A stretch of DNA of 64,000 nucleotides from JAOUFP01 sp963801505 (GCA_963801505.1 CAWDEY010000002.1:1-64000); one strand, 5' to 3'. Positions 1-9,176 are shown, counted from the stretch's first letter. Notes: generated from the sequence alone by a model not told the origin. Numbers and translations are program-made.

Positions 1-230
1 GTACTTAACACCAGTGATATAATTTGGAGACAGGCATGTTACCGGAGGCATTCAATAGAAATGGAAGAGGGAAGAACATTTGATCCCTTCCTGTAGCCGA
101 AAGTGACTGTTTTCTGCCGATGGTGAGATGTACGACCGGAAATGCTTGGCGAACCGATCGAACGCCGATAAACCAGTTCGTGTAGTTATCCGTAAAGATT
201 AATTGAAATATCGAGGGTATTTGACTAACC

Positions 231-246
231 CCCTACCCAGGTAGGG
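231..246. promoter_or_regulatory. 16-bp palindrome, candidate operator
   Basis: The sequence CCCTACCCAGGTAGGG is a perfect inverted repeat of CCCTACC/GGTAGGG around a CA centre. The same core, CCTAC-CCA(G/C)-GTAGG, recurs at 18619-18632, also in non-coding DNA a few hundred bases upstream of a plus-strand gene. TAC/GTA half-sites of this spacing are typical of sites bound by LuxR/NarL-type response regulators; assignment to any regulator is inference. Confidence 0.4.
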
Positions 247-547
247 TTGTTTTCCTGAAACAAATGATTTAAACTTCGAAATAATGTGAATTATGCTCGC
301 TGCGAAAGGACTGTAAGACAGACTATGTTGAGCAGGAGACAATTCAAGAGGTTTACAGAGCACTGTAACGTTTTCGCTAATGTTGCGGGCTTCACCAAGA
401 TATCCGCAAGTGGACTGAATTGATCACGATTTTCAATCGGATTGAGCACCTACGGTAGGACTCGGTGGGGTAATCCTGATCATACTTCGAGCCGGCGGGT
501 CAAGGCTGAAGGACGGGAAATTGCTTTTTGCTATAATCAAACTACAA

Positions 548-576
548 TTGACAGGTATCCCTTACACTTCGATTAT
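548..576 (+). promoter_or_regulatory. Candidate sigma-70 promoter of the 7TM-PAS gene
   Basis: A perfect -35 hexamer TTGACA (548-553) is followed after 17 bases by GATTAT (571-576), overlapping TTATAG. Transcription would start at or within a few bases of the ATG at 582, and no Shine-Dalgarno sequence precedes it. If the promoter is real, the transcript is leaderless or the true start is one of the next in-frame ATGs (585, 591). Confidence 0.4.
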
Positions 577-581
577 AGAAT

Positions 582-2393
582 ATGATGGTTATGCAGGTCT
601 TTGATGTGTCACATTATGCACTGAATTTCTTGGCAATACCACAGCTCGGTATCTCACTTATAGTACTTATTTTATCTATAATATCTATAAGAGGCCTTCT
701 CAGGGAGGGGTCCAAAAGTGTCAGTCTTGGCCTCCTCATGTTAAGGGTCTCTACATTTCTCTGGTTTTCCTCGTTTTTTTTCATGTATTGCGCTACTGAT
801 GAGGGGGTTGCCCGATGGTGGGCAAAGGCATCGTATCTGGGCATTCCGTTCATTCCCTCTGCTCTTTATTACTTTATCGTAGCAGCCCTGCAACTCTACG
901 AAACAAAAAAGAAGATTGTCTGGATAGGCTGGGGACTTTCTTTTGTCAGTGCCATCGTCATCATCGGCACTGATGTGGTCATAAAGGGTATGCGCTTGTT
1001 TGCCTGGGGTTACTACCCCCAGTTAAGTCTATGGAGTCTCCCTTACCTTTTCTTTTTTGTAGTTTATCTCGGGTTGAGTCTGGTCCTCTTACGGGAGAAA
1101 TATCTCCTGTCAGCCCCAGATAGCGCACAGTATCATCGAATCAAAGCATTTTTCATTGCTTTCACTAGCGGCAGTATCGGGCTCATTGATTATCTGCCAT
1201 CGTTCGGCATACGACTATATCCTTTTGGATACCTGGGGATATTTGCCACGGTCATTATATTCGAGCGAACCGTTGATAAATATCGACTTGTAGACATTAC
1301 ACCAAAATTCGCAGCACAAAGCATTGTCGATACTATGAATGATACTCTCCTGGTTCTCGATGCAGAAGGAGTTATACGGCTCGTAAACCATGCGGCAAAA
1401 AACCTATTTGGCCTCCAAGAGAAGGACATATTGGGAAAGCCGATAAATGATCTCATTGATGATGTCATCTTCCCAAATCTAAAAGCGGATATCCGGCAAG
1501 GCAAAAATCAGCACTATGAGTATCATTACAGACATCCGGAGCGTTACATGATAGTGATCAGTCTGTCCGCTTCCGAGATGGTAGATGAGAGTGGACAACT
1601 GTTAGCAATTATCCTTATTGCACGCGATATCACAGAGAAAAAGAAAGCAGAGGAATTACTGCGCAGGGCATTTGCCGAAACGGAGATGCAGGTTGAGGAA
1701 CGCACAGCCGATCTTGCTGCTTCCAATGCAGCATTGAAAGCCGAAATACTTGAACGCAAGCGGACAGATGAAGCACTTCGTCAAAGCGAGGAGCGTTATC
1801 GTCTTTTGACTGAAACATCGCCGAGTTCTGTAACCGTTGCAGACTTTTCCGGGAATATTGTTATGGTGAATAAGCGGGCACTAAACATTTACGGGCATAG
1901 TGATGTCAGTGAAGTGCTGGGCCGCAGCATTTTCGAGTGGGTCCCCTTGGAGGAGAGGGAAAAGGCCTCAGTTGCTTTCGCCCGCGTACTTGATGGTGAA
2001 GCCCTTGATAATTTTGAGCTATTGCTTAAGACCGGTCAGGGAGAGCTGTTCTTGGCTTCCGTCAATACCGCGCTTGTCCGTAATAAGGAAGGAAATCCTG
2101 AACTTGTTATTATTGTCACCACAGATATTACCGAGAGGAAGCGGACAGAAGAGGTGCGCGAGGAATTGCTCTTGAAGTTGCAAGAGGCACTTGCCAAAGT
2201 CAAGAAACTGAGTGCCATGCTCCCTATCTGTTCATACTGCAAAAAGATAAGAGATGATAAAGGCTACTGGAAGCAGGTAGATTCATATATAACTAAGCAT
2301 ACTGATACAGTATTCTCACATGGCATGTGTCCAGAATGCGCTGAAAAGGCAATGAAGAAGATTGCAGAATTTAAGAAAATTTCCGGACATTAG
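582..2393 (+). CDS. 7TM sensor protein with two PAS domains and C-terminal Cys-rich module
   Basis: A 603-residue membrane sensor. Residues about 15-230 hold seven hydrophobic segments resembling the histidine-kinase N-terminal 7TM region. PAS domain 1 spans about 250-365 and ends in the PAC-like motif ARDITEKKKAEE. A charged coiled coil (365-400) links to PAS domain 2 (about 400-525, ending TDITERKRTEE). No HisKA/HATPase, GGDEF or HD-GYP output follows. The last 70 residues instead carry LPICSYCKKIRDDKGYW and SHGMCPEC, four cysteines in two CxxC pairs. This module is common at the end of PAS proteins in Deltaproteobacteria and Nitrospirota, and its role is unknown to me. The protein probably senses a ligand or redox state and signals by protein contact. 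Several ATGs cluster at the start, so the exact start is uncertain. Confidence 0.75.
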   Translation: MMVMQVFDVSHYALNFLAIPQLGISLIVLILSIISIRGLLREGSKSVSLGLLMLRVSTFLWFSSFFFMYCATDEGVARWWAKASYLGIPFIPSALYYFIVAALQLYETKKKIVWIGWGLSFVSAIVIIGTDVVIKGMRLFAWGYYPQLSLWSLPYLFFFVVYLGLSLVLLREKYLLSAPDSAQYHRIKAFFIAFTSGSIGLIDYLPSFGIRLYPFGYLGIFATVIIFERTVDKYRLVDITPKFAAQSIVDTMNDTLLVLDAEGVIRLVNHAAKNLFGLQEKDILGKPINDLIDDVIFPNLKADIRQGKNQHYEYHYRHPERYMIVISLSASEMVDESGQLLAIILIARDITEKKKAEELLRRAFAETEMQVEERTADLAASNAALKAEILERKRTDEALRQSEERYRLLTETSPSSVTVADFSGNIVMVNKRALNIYGHSDVSEVLGRSIFEWVPLEEREKASVAFARVLDGEALDNFELLLKTGQGELFLASVNTALVRNKEGNPELVIIVTTDITERKRTEEVREELLLKLQEALAKVKKLSAMLPICSYCKKIRDDKGYWKQVDSYITKHTDTVFSHGMCPECAEKAMKKIAEFKKISGH

Positions 2394-2783
2394 TATTTAT
2401 TTCCCATGTACTCCGCATAAAAATCATCATACTGGTCGGCGTTTGTTCCTTTGAAAAAGTGATGTTAGTTTTGTCTCTTCGTTTTTGAGGAGTAGTCGGT
2501 GTTCTTCAGCACACTCTCCTGACGGTTATGTGGCAGTGCATACTCCAGAATGAATTTATTCTCTCAGCTCGATCGAAGGTTTGTTGGTTGATTGCCGAAA
2601 GAAGAACGAAACCGCTACGCGGTAGAATGGCCACCTTCACGCTTTACCTTATGACCTTTAGTCATTTCCTATCTTAGAGACGTTCATGCTTACTTTTTCA
2701 AGTTGTCATATTTTTTTACAATTTCCTTCTGATGTACCTCCGACATGAGTCGGTGGATATTTGCTTCAAAAGGAGATTGTAGT
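2394..2783. other. Non-coding spacer before the recombinase remnant
   Basis: This stretch of about 390 bases has no recognisable gene. The only clear element is the ribosome binding site (AAAGGAG) just upstream of the ATG at 2784. Confidence 0.4.
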
Positions 2784-3155
2784 ATGAACAAACTAAGAGA
2801 GCAAATGCAGGCGGATCTTCAGTTAATAGGCATCACTCCCAAGACTCAAAACGTTTACCTGAGAGAGGTGGGTAATCTCGAAAAGTATTTTAAGAAGTCC
2901 CCAGAACAGCTGGGAGAAAAGGAATTGAAAGAGTATCTGCTTTATCTGTTGAATGAGAGAAAACTATCGCATGGGACATACAGGTTTTACGTCTCCGGCC
3001 TGAAGTTCTTCTATAAGACGACACTGAAACGCGAGGAAGTTGTGGCCAATATCAAGTATCCTAAACATAAAAATACTCTTCCCCTTGTTTGCCTCATAAT
3101 TATATCAAATGCATGTTTTAACAGGAATCTAGCTCAGATATTTTTCGGCGGCTAG
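2784..3155 (+). pseudogene. Truncated tyrosine recombinase (N-terminal SAM-like domain only)
   Basis: ATG at 2784 is preceded by AAAGGAG and fixes the start (the frame is open further upstream without an RBS). The first 95 or so residues (MNKLREQMQADLQLIGITP onward, with HGTYRFYVSGLKFFYKTTLK) match the N-terminal core-binding domain of phage-type integrases, particularly those accompanying IS91-like elements. After NIKYPKHKNTLPLV, where the catalytic domain should begin, the reading changes to unrelated sequence and ends 23 residues later. The catalytic R-H-R-Y domain is absent, so no recombination activity is expected. It is a fragment of a mobile element. Confidence 0.7.
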
Positions 3156-3242
3156 AGGAAGTCTGGCATTTGACGCAGAGGTATGCTTTTTAATCTTGCC
3201 CTCTTAGCCCCACTTGCCTTTTTTGCCTCATGCCTTCTTGCA

Positions 3243-3584
3243 TCAGACCTCTGAACGTTTTTTTGATGAAGCAGCCTCAATATCTGCTGCGTGCCTGTCC
3301 ATCTGCCGGGCCTTGATAATACGCTCGGCTTCAAGCCAGTGATCTATTTTCCCGCCGTGAAACCCACCGCTCTTTTCGAAAAGTTCATAGGCCAGCTTTT
3401 GAATCTCCTCATGTCTTTTCATGGCAACCATAAGATCTACCGCGTGCATGTCCATCTGTCGGGCCTTGATAACGCGTTCGGCTTCAAGCCAGTGATCGAT
3501 GTCTCTGCCGTGAAATCTGCCGCTCTTTTCGAAAAGTTCATAGGCCAGCTTTTGAATCTCCTCATGTCTTTTCATGGCAACCAC
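3243..3584 (-). CDS. DUF2934 protein with two tandem copies of the domain
   Basis: A 113-residue protein built from two nearly identical 51-residue units, each running MVAMKRHEEIQKLAYELFEK, then a Gly/His-rich turn, then DHWLEAER(V/I)IKARQMD. The pattern (AYELFEKSG...DHWLEAE) is DUF2934, a short helical domain of unknown function usually present once in proteins of 60-100 residues. The DNA units are 153 bp each (3432-3584 and 3279-3431) and very similar, so the duplication is recent. The start is supported by AAAGGTGG seven bases before the ATG. It lies in a region with mobile-element debris. Function unknown. Confidence 0.7.
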   Translation of the reverse strand: MVAMKRHEEIQKLAYELFEKSGRFHGRDIDHWLEAERVIKARQMDMHAVDLMVAMKRHEEIQKLAYELFEKSGGFHGGKIDHWLEAERIIKARQMDRHAADIEAASSKKRSEV

Positions 3585-3836
3585 CTTTCTGCCTAAGAAA
3601 CACCTTCATTGAGACCACGCCTTAATAAATTAGATATCATACTGACTGGTTTGTCAACTCTAACTGATTAAGGGTTCCAGGTAGGCATAGACATGCTTAC
3701 CAGATAGGAGGGATTCGGCCGTACATCTTCAAATCTCTCAGCAGGCTCTTCGAAAACAGGTTCCTACTCATGGTCGTCACAAGCACCGCCTCGTTTGACA
3801 CCAGGGAATTTATCCGAATTTCACAGATGATTTTTC

Positions 3837-4436
3837 CTATTTTGGTTTCATTTCTTTTTCTTTAGTGGATTTCTTTCCCTTGTCAAATATTTCTTCTGCT
3901 TTATCTTTCTGCTTCTCGATCCAATATTTTTTTATCTCCCCGCTTTTCTTGGTGAACTTTTCTTTGATCTCGCCAGGTATAGAGCGGTTGACCATTTGCG
4001 TCACCGAGATTATGTGGGGAAGGGTTACGGAATTCCTCAGGATGGCACTATCAGATGGGAGAAAGGCTATCAAAACCGTCGTGACTATTACAATAATCAA
4101 CAGCGCTTTTACAAATCCCAAGAAGCCTCCTCCCAGACGGTTGAGCCAGCTCAAACCTCCAAACTTCAGTATTTTTCCCAAAAAATGTCCTGCAATGGAC
4201 GTCAGTAGAATGCACAAAATAAATATACCCAGATAACTCGCAACCTTCACTACATTGCTGCCCGTTTGAGAGAAGGCCGCAGAAACAGGGACATAGAATT
4301 TCCCTGCAGCGATATACCCAATTATGATGCCTCCAAGATAGAAGATCTGTTTTACGAGCCCCTTCCATAGTCCCATTCCGATACCAAGGCCGACTAACGC
4401 CAGAACAAAAATATCAAATCCGTTCAATGAATCCAC
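3837..4436 (-). CDS. cvpA: CvpA family membrane protein
   Basis: 199 residues with four hydrophobic segments (about 8-25, 32-48, 65-85 and 103-125) and a lysine-rich cytoplasmic tail. The opening DIFVLALVGLGIGMGLWKG, the Gly-rich second segment and LSWLNRLGGGFLGFVKALL are characteristic of CvpA/colicin V production family proteins. These inner-membrane proteins affect envelope integrity; the molecular activity is not established. The start is GTG at 4436, chosen because GGAAGGAAGAAGGG precedes it and the family N-terminus matches from there. It stands alone, with non-coding DNA on both sides. Confidence 0.8.
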   Translation of the reverse strand: MDSLNGFDIFVLALVGLGIGMGLWKGLVKQIFYLGGIIIGYIAAGKFYVPVSAAFSQTGSNVVKVASYLGIFILCILLTSIAGHFLGKILKFGGLSWLNRLGGGFLGFVKALLIIVIVTTVLIAFLPSDSAILRNSVTLPHIISVTQMVNRSIPGEIKEKFTKKSGEIKKYWIEKQKDKAEEIFDKGKKSTKEKEMKPK

Positions 4437-5103
4437 AGTGTTTCCCTTCTTCCTTCCGAGTCTCTCTATTGTCAGTTAGCTCAGAAATAGCTCTTGTTAC
4501 TATTCTAACTCATAAGAAACCGTATAGAAAGAATAACTTATTCATAGACTAAGACAGCAGGATTCCTCATTCAGTACCTCCCCGAGTCCTCTAGTGCTAT
4601 TACAGCACTTCCCGTGAATACTTCAAATGTTGAAATATTGTTCATTGGTCCTCGGGTAAAATTCGGCAATATATAGCTTAGACTAGTGTACGACAGGAAA
4701 TCTATCTAAGTCTCGTCTATCGATTAGCGGAAACAAACAAAGCCTGCCATTATTTAGCGGCAGAGTTCAATGAAAAAAGAGTTCAGATTTTTTAAAAAGG
4801 TGCCGCGTGTTTCGGGACATACTCTTCAAGTGTTTCGTTTTGGCATAACTGCGATGTATCAGGTGACAGTGGCATTCCTGTGCGTTGAGCATAAGGTTTC
4901 AAGTTCAGGAAGAAGTCGAGAAAAGCCTTTACACGTATTGCAAAGACAATTCGTTACTATTGCGACTTAAGTATTTCAATCATTTACTGCTGCCTGTTGA
5001 GCCATCTCAAGTGGCTGAAATTTTCAGTGATCACCTAAAAATCTTCCACCTTAAATCTGTCCAACCAAGAAGTTTCTAAAAAATTCGTGCTGGGCTTTCT
5101 GCT
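4437..5103. other. Long non-coding region without recognisable gene
   Basis: About 670 bases between two minus-strand genes. Two overlapping plus-strand frames of 64-66 codons (4770-4970 and 4885-5079) resemble no family I know, have no good RBS and look like chance frames. No repeat of the families seen elsewhere in the window was found here. Confidence 0.4.
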
Positions 5104-5991
5104 TTACCCTTTCAAAAGTATCGCACTTAAGCGTTCAGCGTATCTGCTGCTTTCTTCATCACCGGCAATTATATCTATATCACCAGGACCTGTAACGCCA
5201 AGTCCGAGTTCAACAGCCCGCGCTATCTGCTCCTGCTCAAAGATCTTCTTTCCCATTATGGCCTTGTTGCTTCCGATTTCCTTCAGCACTGCCAATCCGA
5301 CAGCATCGATGGCTATACTGTCAGTGCCTGCGATAAGCACATCAGCCCGTTTTCTGGTCCCCTCCATAGGACCACCGTCAACAAAGGCCTCTATACCATC
5401 AAGGATTATCAGGGAGGGCTTGTAAGCCTGGTTTATCTCGGCAATCATCTTCCTCATGCTCAGAAATGACGAATGCAGTTCCGTCATGTTTTTCTTGTGG
5501 GTGACTCCGACAGAAAGTTTAAGAGACATGGTAAAAACACCTCCGAAGCCATGGGTCTTGAGGCAGCAGGTCGAGACAATGCACTCGGAATCCAGTACAG
5601 GCTTTGCAACGTAAAAGCCGTTTTTCCAGTGGCTCCCTTCAGGCTTCACCTTTCCCCACTCTTCATCAGGAAGTTCCTCGAAATTAATCAGCTTAACATT
5701 CATGTCCCTGCAGATGGTGTATATGTTCTTTTGCTTAAGTACCGCGACTGTATCAGGTGGACCGCTCCTTTCACCGATAGTAATGCCTTTGGCGCCCATA
5801 TGCCTCAGCTGCAGGACCAGATTGATCAGGGTATCATTATGAGTGGACCCGGGATACTGGTCTGCTGTATTGAAATTAGGCTTAAGAAGTACATCTTTAT
5901 CTTTGACCGGATTAATTCCGAGCAGTTCAATGGCCTTCCTGATGCCTTTCGTCCTGTCTGAAGTCTTTACCAGTGATATCTTTGTCTTCAT
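5104..5991 (-). CDS. DUF362 domain-containing protein
   Basis: 295 residues matching DUF362 over the whole length. Visible hallmarks are LLKPNFNTADQYPGSTHN near residue 35, the central CCLKTHGFGGVFTMSLKLSVG (about 140-160), DGIEAFVDGGP, and the C-terminal DSIAIDAVGLAVLKEIG. DUF362 proteins often carry an extra 2[4Fe-4S] domain; this one lacks it, so it is the short, cofactor-free form. The biochemical role is not established. The ATG has no strong Shine-Dalgarno sequence. The gene is monocistronic and divergent from the FAD oxidoreductase across a repeat-containing spacer. Confidence 0.75.
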   Translation of the reverse strand: MKTKISLVKTSDRTKGIRKAIELLGINPVKDKDVLLKPNFNTADQYPGSTHNDTLINLVLQLRHMGAKGITIGERSGPPDTVAVLKQKNIYTICRDMNVKLINFEELPDEEWGKVKPEGSHWKNGFYVAKPVLDSECIVSTCCLKTHGFGGVFTMSLKLSVGVTHKKNMTELHSSFLSMRKMIAEINQAYKPSLIILDGIEAFVDGGPMEGTRKRADVLIAGTDSIAIDAVGLAVLKEIGSNKAIMGKKIFEQEQIARAVELGLGVTGPGDIDIIAGDEESSRYAERLSAILLKG

Positions 5992-6082
5992 TGTTTTTCG
6001 TTGTGAGGAAGACGGGACAGCCAGTCTTCCTCTTAATTAAAATATAGCATTATTCACCAAACGATAAAACCACCTTTGAATT

Positions 6083-6309
6083 TTCACCGCAAAGGCGCGC
6101 AGAGCGCTGAGAATGACCTGGATATGAGAAGCCATGTTTTGTGATAAAAGTATTGGAAATGATAAAATGCATTGGTTGACAGCAGCAAACAAACTATACA
6201 AAACCTCTGCGCCCTCTGCGTCTCGCTTAGAAGCGCTAAGTCATCCATTCGCATCTATGATGCGATTTATGGATGCTTACCTACTGTTGGCTATTTGGGT
6301 TGCGGTGAA
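6083..6309. repeat. Inverted-repeat element, family 1 (degenerate copy with insertion)
   Basis: Left arm TTCACCGCAA (6083-6092) continues as an 'aggcgcgcagagcgctgag' type sequence. The right arm reads CCTCTGCGCCCTCTGCGTCTC (6205-6224), and the expected end TGCGGTGAA appears only at 6301-6309. The arm is therefore split by about 75 bases (6225-6299), which form their own hairpin (CATCCATTCGCATC...GATGCGATTTATGGATG). It belongs to the dispersed 'cacagag...ctctgtg' family found at 8927, 23336, 37855, 43340 and 49261. Confidence 0.6.
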
Positions 6310-6334
6310 CTAAAAATAAAGAAATGAGGCTTTT

Positions 6335-7933
6335 TTGGATTTAATAATAAGCAATCTTCTGATACCAGTTGAAAAAGACGGAGTCGACGAATATGTGAAA
6401 GCTGCGTCAGAAAAACTGAAAATCAGAGACGGGACCGTGCATTTCGTTAAAATACTTAGCAAGTCACTTGAGACAGGAAATAAAGAGCAGTTCTACTATG
6501 AAATTTCACTGGTCGTAAATGCTCCTGAAGGCTTTGACAACAGGGAAAACTATCCTGTATATACTGAAACTGCAAAGGCAGTCAGGAAAGCAAAAAACAT
6601 TAAAGAAAGGCCTGTAGTAATAGGCTTCGGTCCTGCCGGCATGTTCGCTGCGCTTGAGCTTATTGCCTATGGGACCAAACCGATAATATTTGAACGGGGG
6701 AAAAAGATAGAGGAACGCTCCATTGATGTTCAGCGCTTTATTAAAGAAAGGGTGCTGGACCCCGAATCAAATATACAGTTCGGTGAAGGCGGCGCAGGTT
6801 CATACTCTGACGGGAAGCTGTTTTCCAGGCCAACAAATACTGAACATGTAAAAAAGGTACTGGATACTTTTATTAAATTCGGCGCGCCTGAAGAAATAGG
6901 GTATGTCAGCAAGCCCCATCTGGGGACGGACGTGCTGTGCAGGATAGTCCGTAATATAAGGAACTATATCCTTGAAAGAGGAGGTGAGATATATTACAGC
7001 TCAAAAATGACGGACATGCTTATAGCAGGCGATAAAGTCTCAGGTATAGTAGTAAACAGGGAAAAGGAATATCGCTCTTCAAGTCTCTATCTCGCGGTGG
7101 GACATTCCAGCCGCGACACCTTTGAGATGCTCCATAAAAAGGGCGTTGTTCTTGAGCAAAAGCCGATTTCCGTAGGGGTCAGGATAGAGCATCCCGTGAA
7201 GATTATCAATCTCATAAGGTATGGCAACAAATATAAGGACTTCCCGGGCATTGGGGCTGCTACTTATTCGTTTAACTATACAAATCGGAAAATCAAAAGA
7301 GGTGTGTATACCTTTTGCATGTGCCCCGGAGGTGAGGTTGTAAATGCTTCATCAGAAGATGCTCAGATGGTTGTAAACGGCATGAGCTACTCCTCCAGGT
7401 CATCGGCCTTCTCAAACGCAGCGCTTGTTGTGACCTGTCATACAGATGATTACGGACCAACCGGTCCCCTGGCCGGACTCGGGTTCCAAAAAGACATAGA
7501 GCAAAAGGCCTTTAATGCGGGTGGGGGAAGATGGGAAGTCCCTGCGCAGAACCTGATGGATTTTTTGTCCGGCAGGACCTCCGGCTGCTTAAATGAAAAT
7601 TCGTTTAAAATGGGGGCCGTTGCTGCTGATATGAAGGAGATTTTCCCTGTATTTATAAACGAGGCGCTTGTAGGCGCATTTAATACATGGAAAGAGGATT
7701 ATCCATTGTTTGTCTCAGATCATGGGATATTGTTAGGCGCTGAAACCAGGACTTCCGCACCGCTCAGGATTAAACGCAGCGAAAAATATGAATCAGTAAA
7801 TATCAAAAACCTCTACCCCATAGGCGAAGGATCAGGCTATACAGGCGGCATAACGAGTTCGGCAGCTGATGCCATAAAGGCTGTGGAGGCCAGTCTGTCA
7901 AAAAATGACAGTCCCCATTATAATAGTCTCTAA
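6335..7933 (+). CDS. FAD-dependent dehydrogenase (COG2509-like NAD(P)/FAD oxidoreductase)
   Basis: 532 residues. A roughly 85-residue N-terminal domain precedes the FAD-binding Rossmann motif VVIGFGPAGMFAALEL (about 92-107), followed by IFERGKKIEERSIDV. Further family signatures are GEGGAGSYSDGKLFSR, YLAVGHSSRDTFEML, VGVRIEHP, GGEVVNASSE and the C-terminal YPIGEGSGYTGGITSSAADA that closes over the flavin. These place it in the uncharacterised family of FAD-dependent dehydrogenases widespread in anaerobes; the substrate is unknown. The start is TTG at 6335, preceded by AATGAGG; no upstream ATG fits. A decayed copy of its 3' end lies about 930 bases downstream at 8863-8926. Confidence 0.85.
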   Translation: MDLIISNLLIPVEKDGVDEYVKAASEKLKIRDGTVHFVKILSKSLETGNKEQFYYEISLVVNAPEGFDNRENYPVYTETAKAVRKAKNIKERPVVIGFGPAGMFAALELIAYGTKPIIFERGKKIEERSIDVQRFIKERVLDPESNIQFGEGGAGSYSDGKLFSRPTNTEHVKKVLDTFIKFGAPEEIGYVSKPHLGTDVLCRIVRNIRNYILERGGEIYYSSKMTDMLIAGDKVSGIVVNREKEYRSSSLYLAVGHSSRDTFEMLHKKGVVLEQKPISVGVRIEHPVKIINLIRYGNKYKDFPGIGAATYSFNYTNRKIKRGVYTFCMCPGGEVVNASSEDAQMVVNGMSYSSRSSAFSNAALVVTCHTDDYGPTGPLAGLGFQKDIEQKAFNAGGGRWEVPAQNLMDFLSGRTSGCLNENSFKMGAVAADMKEIFPVFINEALVGAFNTWKEDYPLFVSDHGILLGAETRTSAPLRIKRSEKYESVNIKNLYPIGEGSGYTGGITSSAADAIKAVEASLSKNDSPHYNSL

Positions 7934-8084
7934 CAGATCAACGCTACAGTTGGCAAAAATAAGCAACGAGCTGAAGCAATGAGAAAAGCTTTCCCCTGTT
8001 TTCCCCGGCAAATCCGCCCGACACCCTACAACACGTTATCCCGACCACAGACAACAAACAGGAACGAACTAATTAATAAATCTT

Positions 8085-8687
8085 TTATTTTATTCCCGGC
8101 ATGGGCATACCAGGTGTGGGATAGGAAATAAAGGCGCGGGAGATTACTCCGATAACCGCAAAAATGACAATGGCCGCTATGATGATCGTTACCGTGTACC
8201 CCAATGACTTTTCCTGGGGTGACTTCATGAGAACGGGCAGTCCCAGAAACAGAAGGTACAAACCATAGAGGCCCAGTATTCCAAGGACAGCCAGTGCCGG
8301 GATGAGCGCAAAAATTCCGGCCAGCCAGCCAGGAGTGTAGGAATAGGCAGCAAGCTTGAATGCCTGGTTGATGTTCTTCTCGCCCGAAAAAGTGGGAGCC
8401 AGTGCATCAATGATAAGGGCCAGGACATAAACACCGACCAGGGTCAGGACGTACTGCACAGCTGAAGAGGCGATCATGGTAGTTATGGGTATACGAAATG
8501 ATCCTGCATAAGGCAAGCTCATGCCGATGATGGACATGCCGATAATGGAGGCCACTGGTCCAATGGCCGCCAGGATAACGATATAGCTCTTGTACAACTC
8601 CTGGATGGGTGTTGTTTCTCCTGAGATAGTCTGCCACTCATCTTTTGGCTTAAGCAAAATCCCTTTGATGCGCTCGACAATATTCAT
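8085..8687 (-). CDS. Yip1 family membrane protein
   Basis: 200 residues with five predicted membrane segments. The opening MNIVERIKGILLKPKDEWQT and the following YIVILAAIGPVASIIG are typical of bacterial YIP1-domain proteins, where a short amphipathic N-terminus (PxxEW) precedes the membrane helices. The function in bacteria is not defined. The ATG at 8687 has only a weak RBS (GGAGTGTG). It lies in the opposite direction between the FAD oxidoreductase gene and a decayed copy of that gene's 3' end, so it may have been part of an inserted or rearranged segment. Confidence 0.75.
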   Translation of the reverse strand: MNIVERIKGILLKPKDEWQTISGETTPIQELYKSYIVILAAIGPVASIIGMSIIGMSLPYAGSFRIPITTMIASSAVQYVLTLVGVYVLALIIDALAPTFSGEKNINQAFKLAAYSYTPGWLAGIFALIPALAVLGILGLYGLYLLFLGLPVLMKSPQEKSLGYTVTIIIAAIVIFAVIGVISRAFISYPTPGMPMPGIK

Positions 8688-8862
8688 AGTTCACACACTC
8701 CTTTATTGGACATTATTTGTATGGGTCCACCTTCCGCACATAACACAATTAAGACGAAGCCATGACATTGTGCGTATTAAAGCAGATAAGGTCAGTGCTG
8801 TCAATTTAAAATTTGGCTTATTAGAGATTCTATAGCGTCCGATATTAGGTGCAACTCCATAC

Positions 8863-8926
8863 GCTGATGATATAAAGGCAATGGAGGCAAGTCTGTCAAA
8901 AAATTACAGCTCTCGATTACAATAAG
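8863..8926 (+). pseudogene. Decayed 3'-end copy of the FAD oxidoreductase gene
   Basis: The bases GCTGATGATATAAAGGCAAT and the following GGAGGCAAGTCTGTCAAAAA align with the last codons of the FAD gene at 7867-7933 (GCTGATGCCATAAAGGCTGT, GGAGGCCAGTCTGTCAAAAA), roughly three matches in four positions over about 60 bases. It ends directly at a family 1 repeat (8927). It is a relic of a second gene copy or of an incomplete duplication. Confidence 0.65.
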
Positions 8927-9087
8927 CCTAAAAACGGCAGTTCATTCACCACTGAGGCACAGAGACGCTGAGAAAGCGCGGGGTTGAGGCAAATAGGGGA
9001 CTGACCGATTTAGTTGTCCCTATCCTGCCCGTAACTCCTTGATTTTACTCTGTGATCTCTGCGTCTCTGTGGTTAACTGCTTTTTTA
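8927..9087. repeat. Inverted-repeat element, family 1, subfamily a
   Basis: Starts CCTAAAAACGGCAGTTCATT, continues CACCACTGAGGCACAGAGAC, and ends CTCTGCGTCTCTGTGGTTAA followed by CTGCTTTTTT. The two arms are inverted copies and the outer ends pair as AAAAA(CG)GCAGTT with AACTGCTTTTTT. The interior GGGGACTGACCGATTTAGTT and CCTATCCTGCCCGTAACTCC is shared with copies at 43340 (same orientation) and 37855 (reverse), which defines subfamily a. Non-coding, MITE-like. Confidence 0.8.
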
Positions 9088-9176
9088 AGATAATATATAA
9101 GGAAGCGACATCACACTTCATTGCAAGAAACACAGGTTCGAGGTTTTTTTGTTTTTAGCCAAACCGGAGGAAGAAC

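Larger units (their letters stand above)
1..581. other. Non-coding region upstream of the 7TM-PAS gene
   Basis: No convincing coding region is visible in these 581 bases. It holds a near-perfect palindrome at 231-246 and a sigma-70-like promoter just before the next gene, both listed separately. No tRNA, known riboswitch or mobile element was recognised. Confidence 0.5.

Noticed and set aside
4770..5079. Two overlapping plus-strand frames of 64-66 codons
   Set aside because: No family resemblance, no RBS and no conserved start; they lie in otherwise empty DNA.
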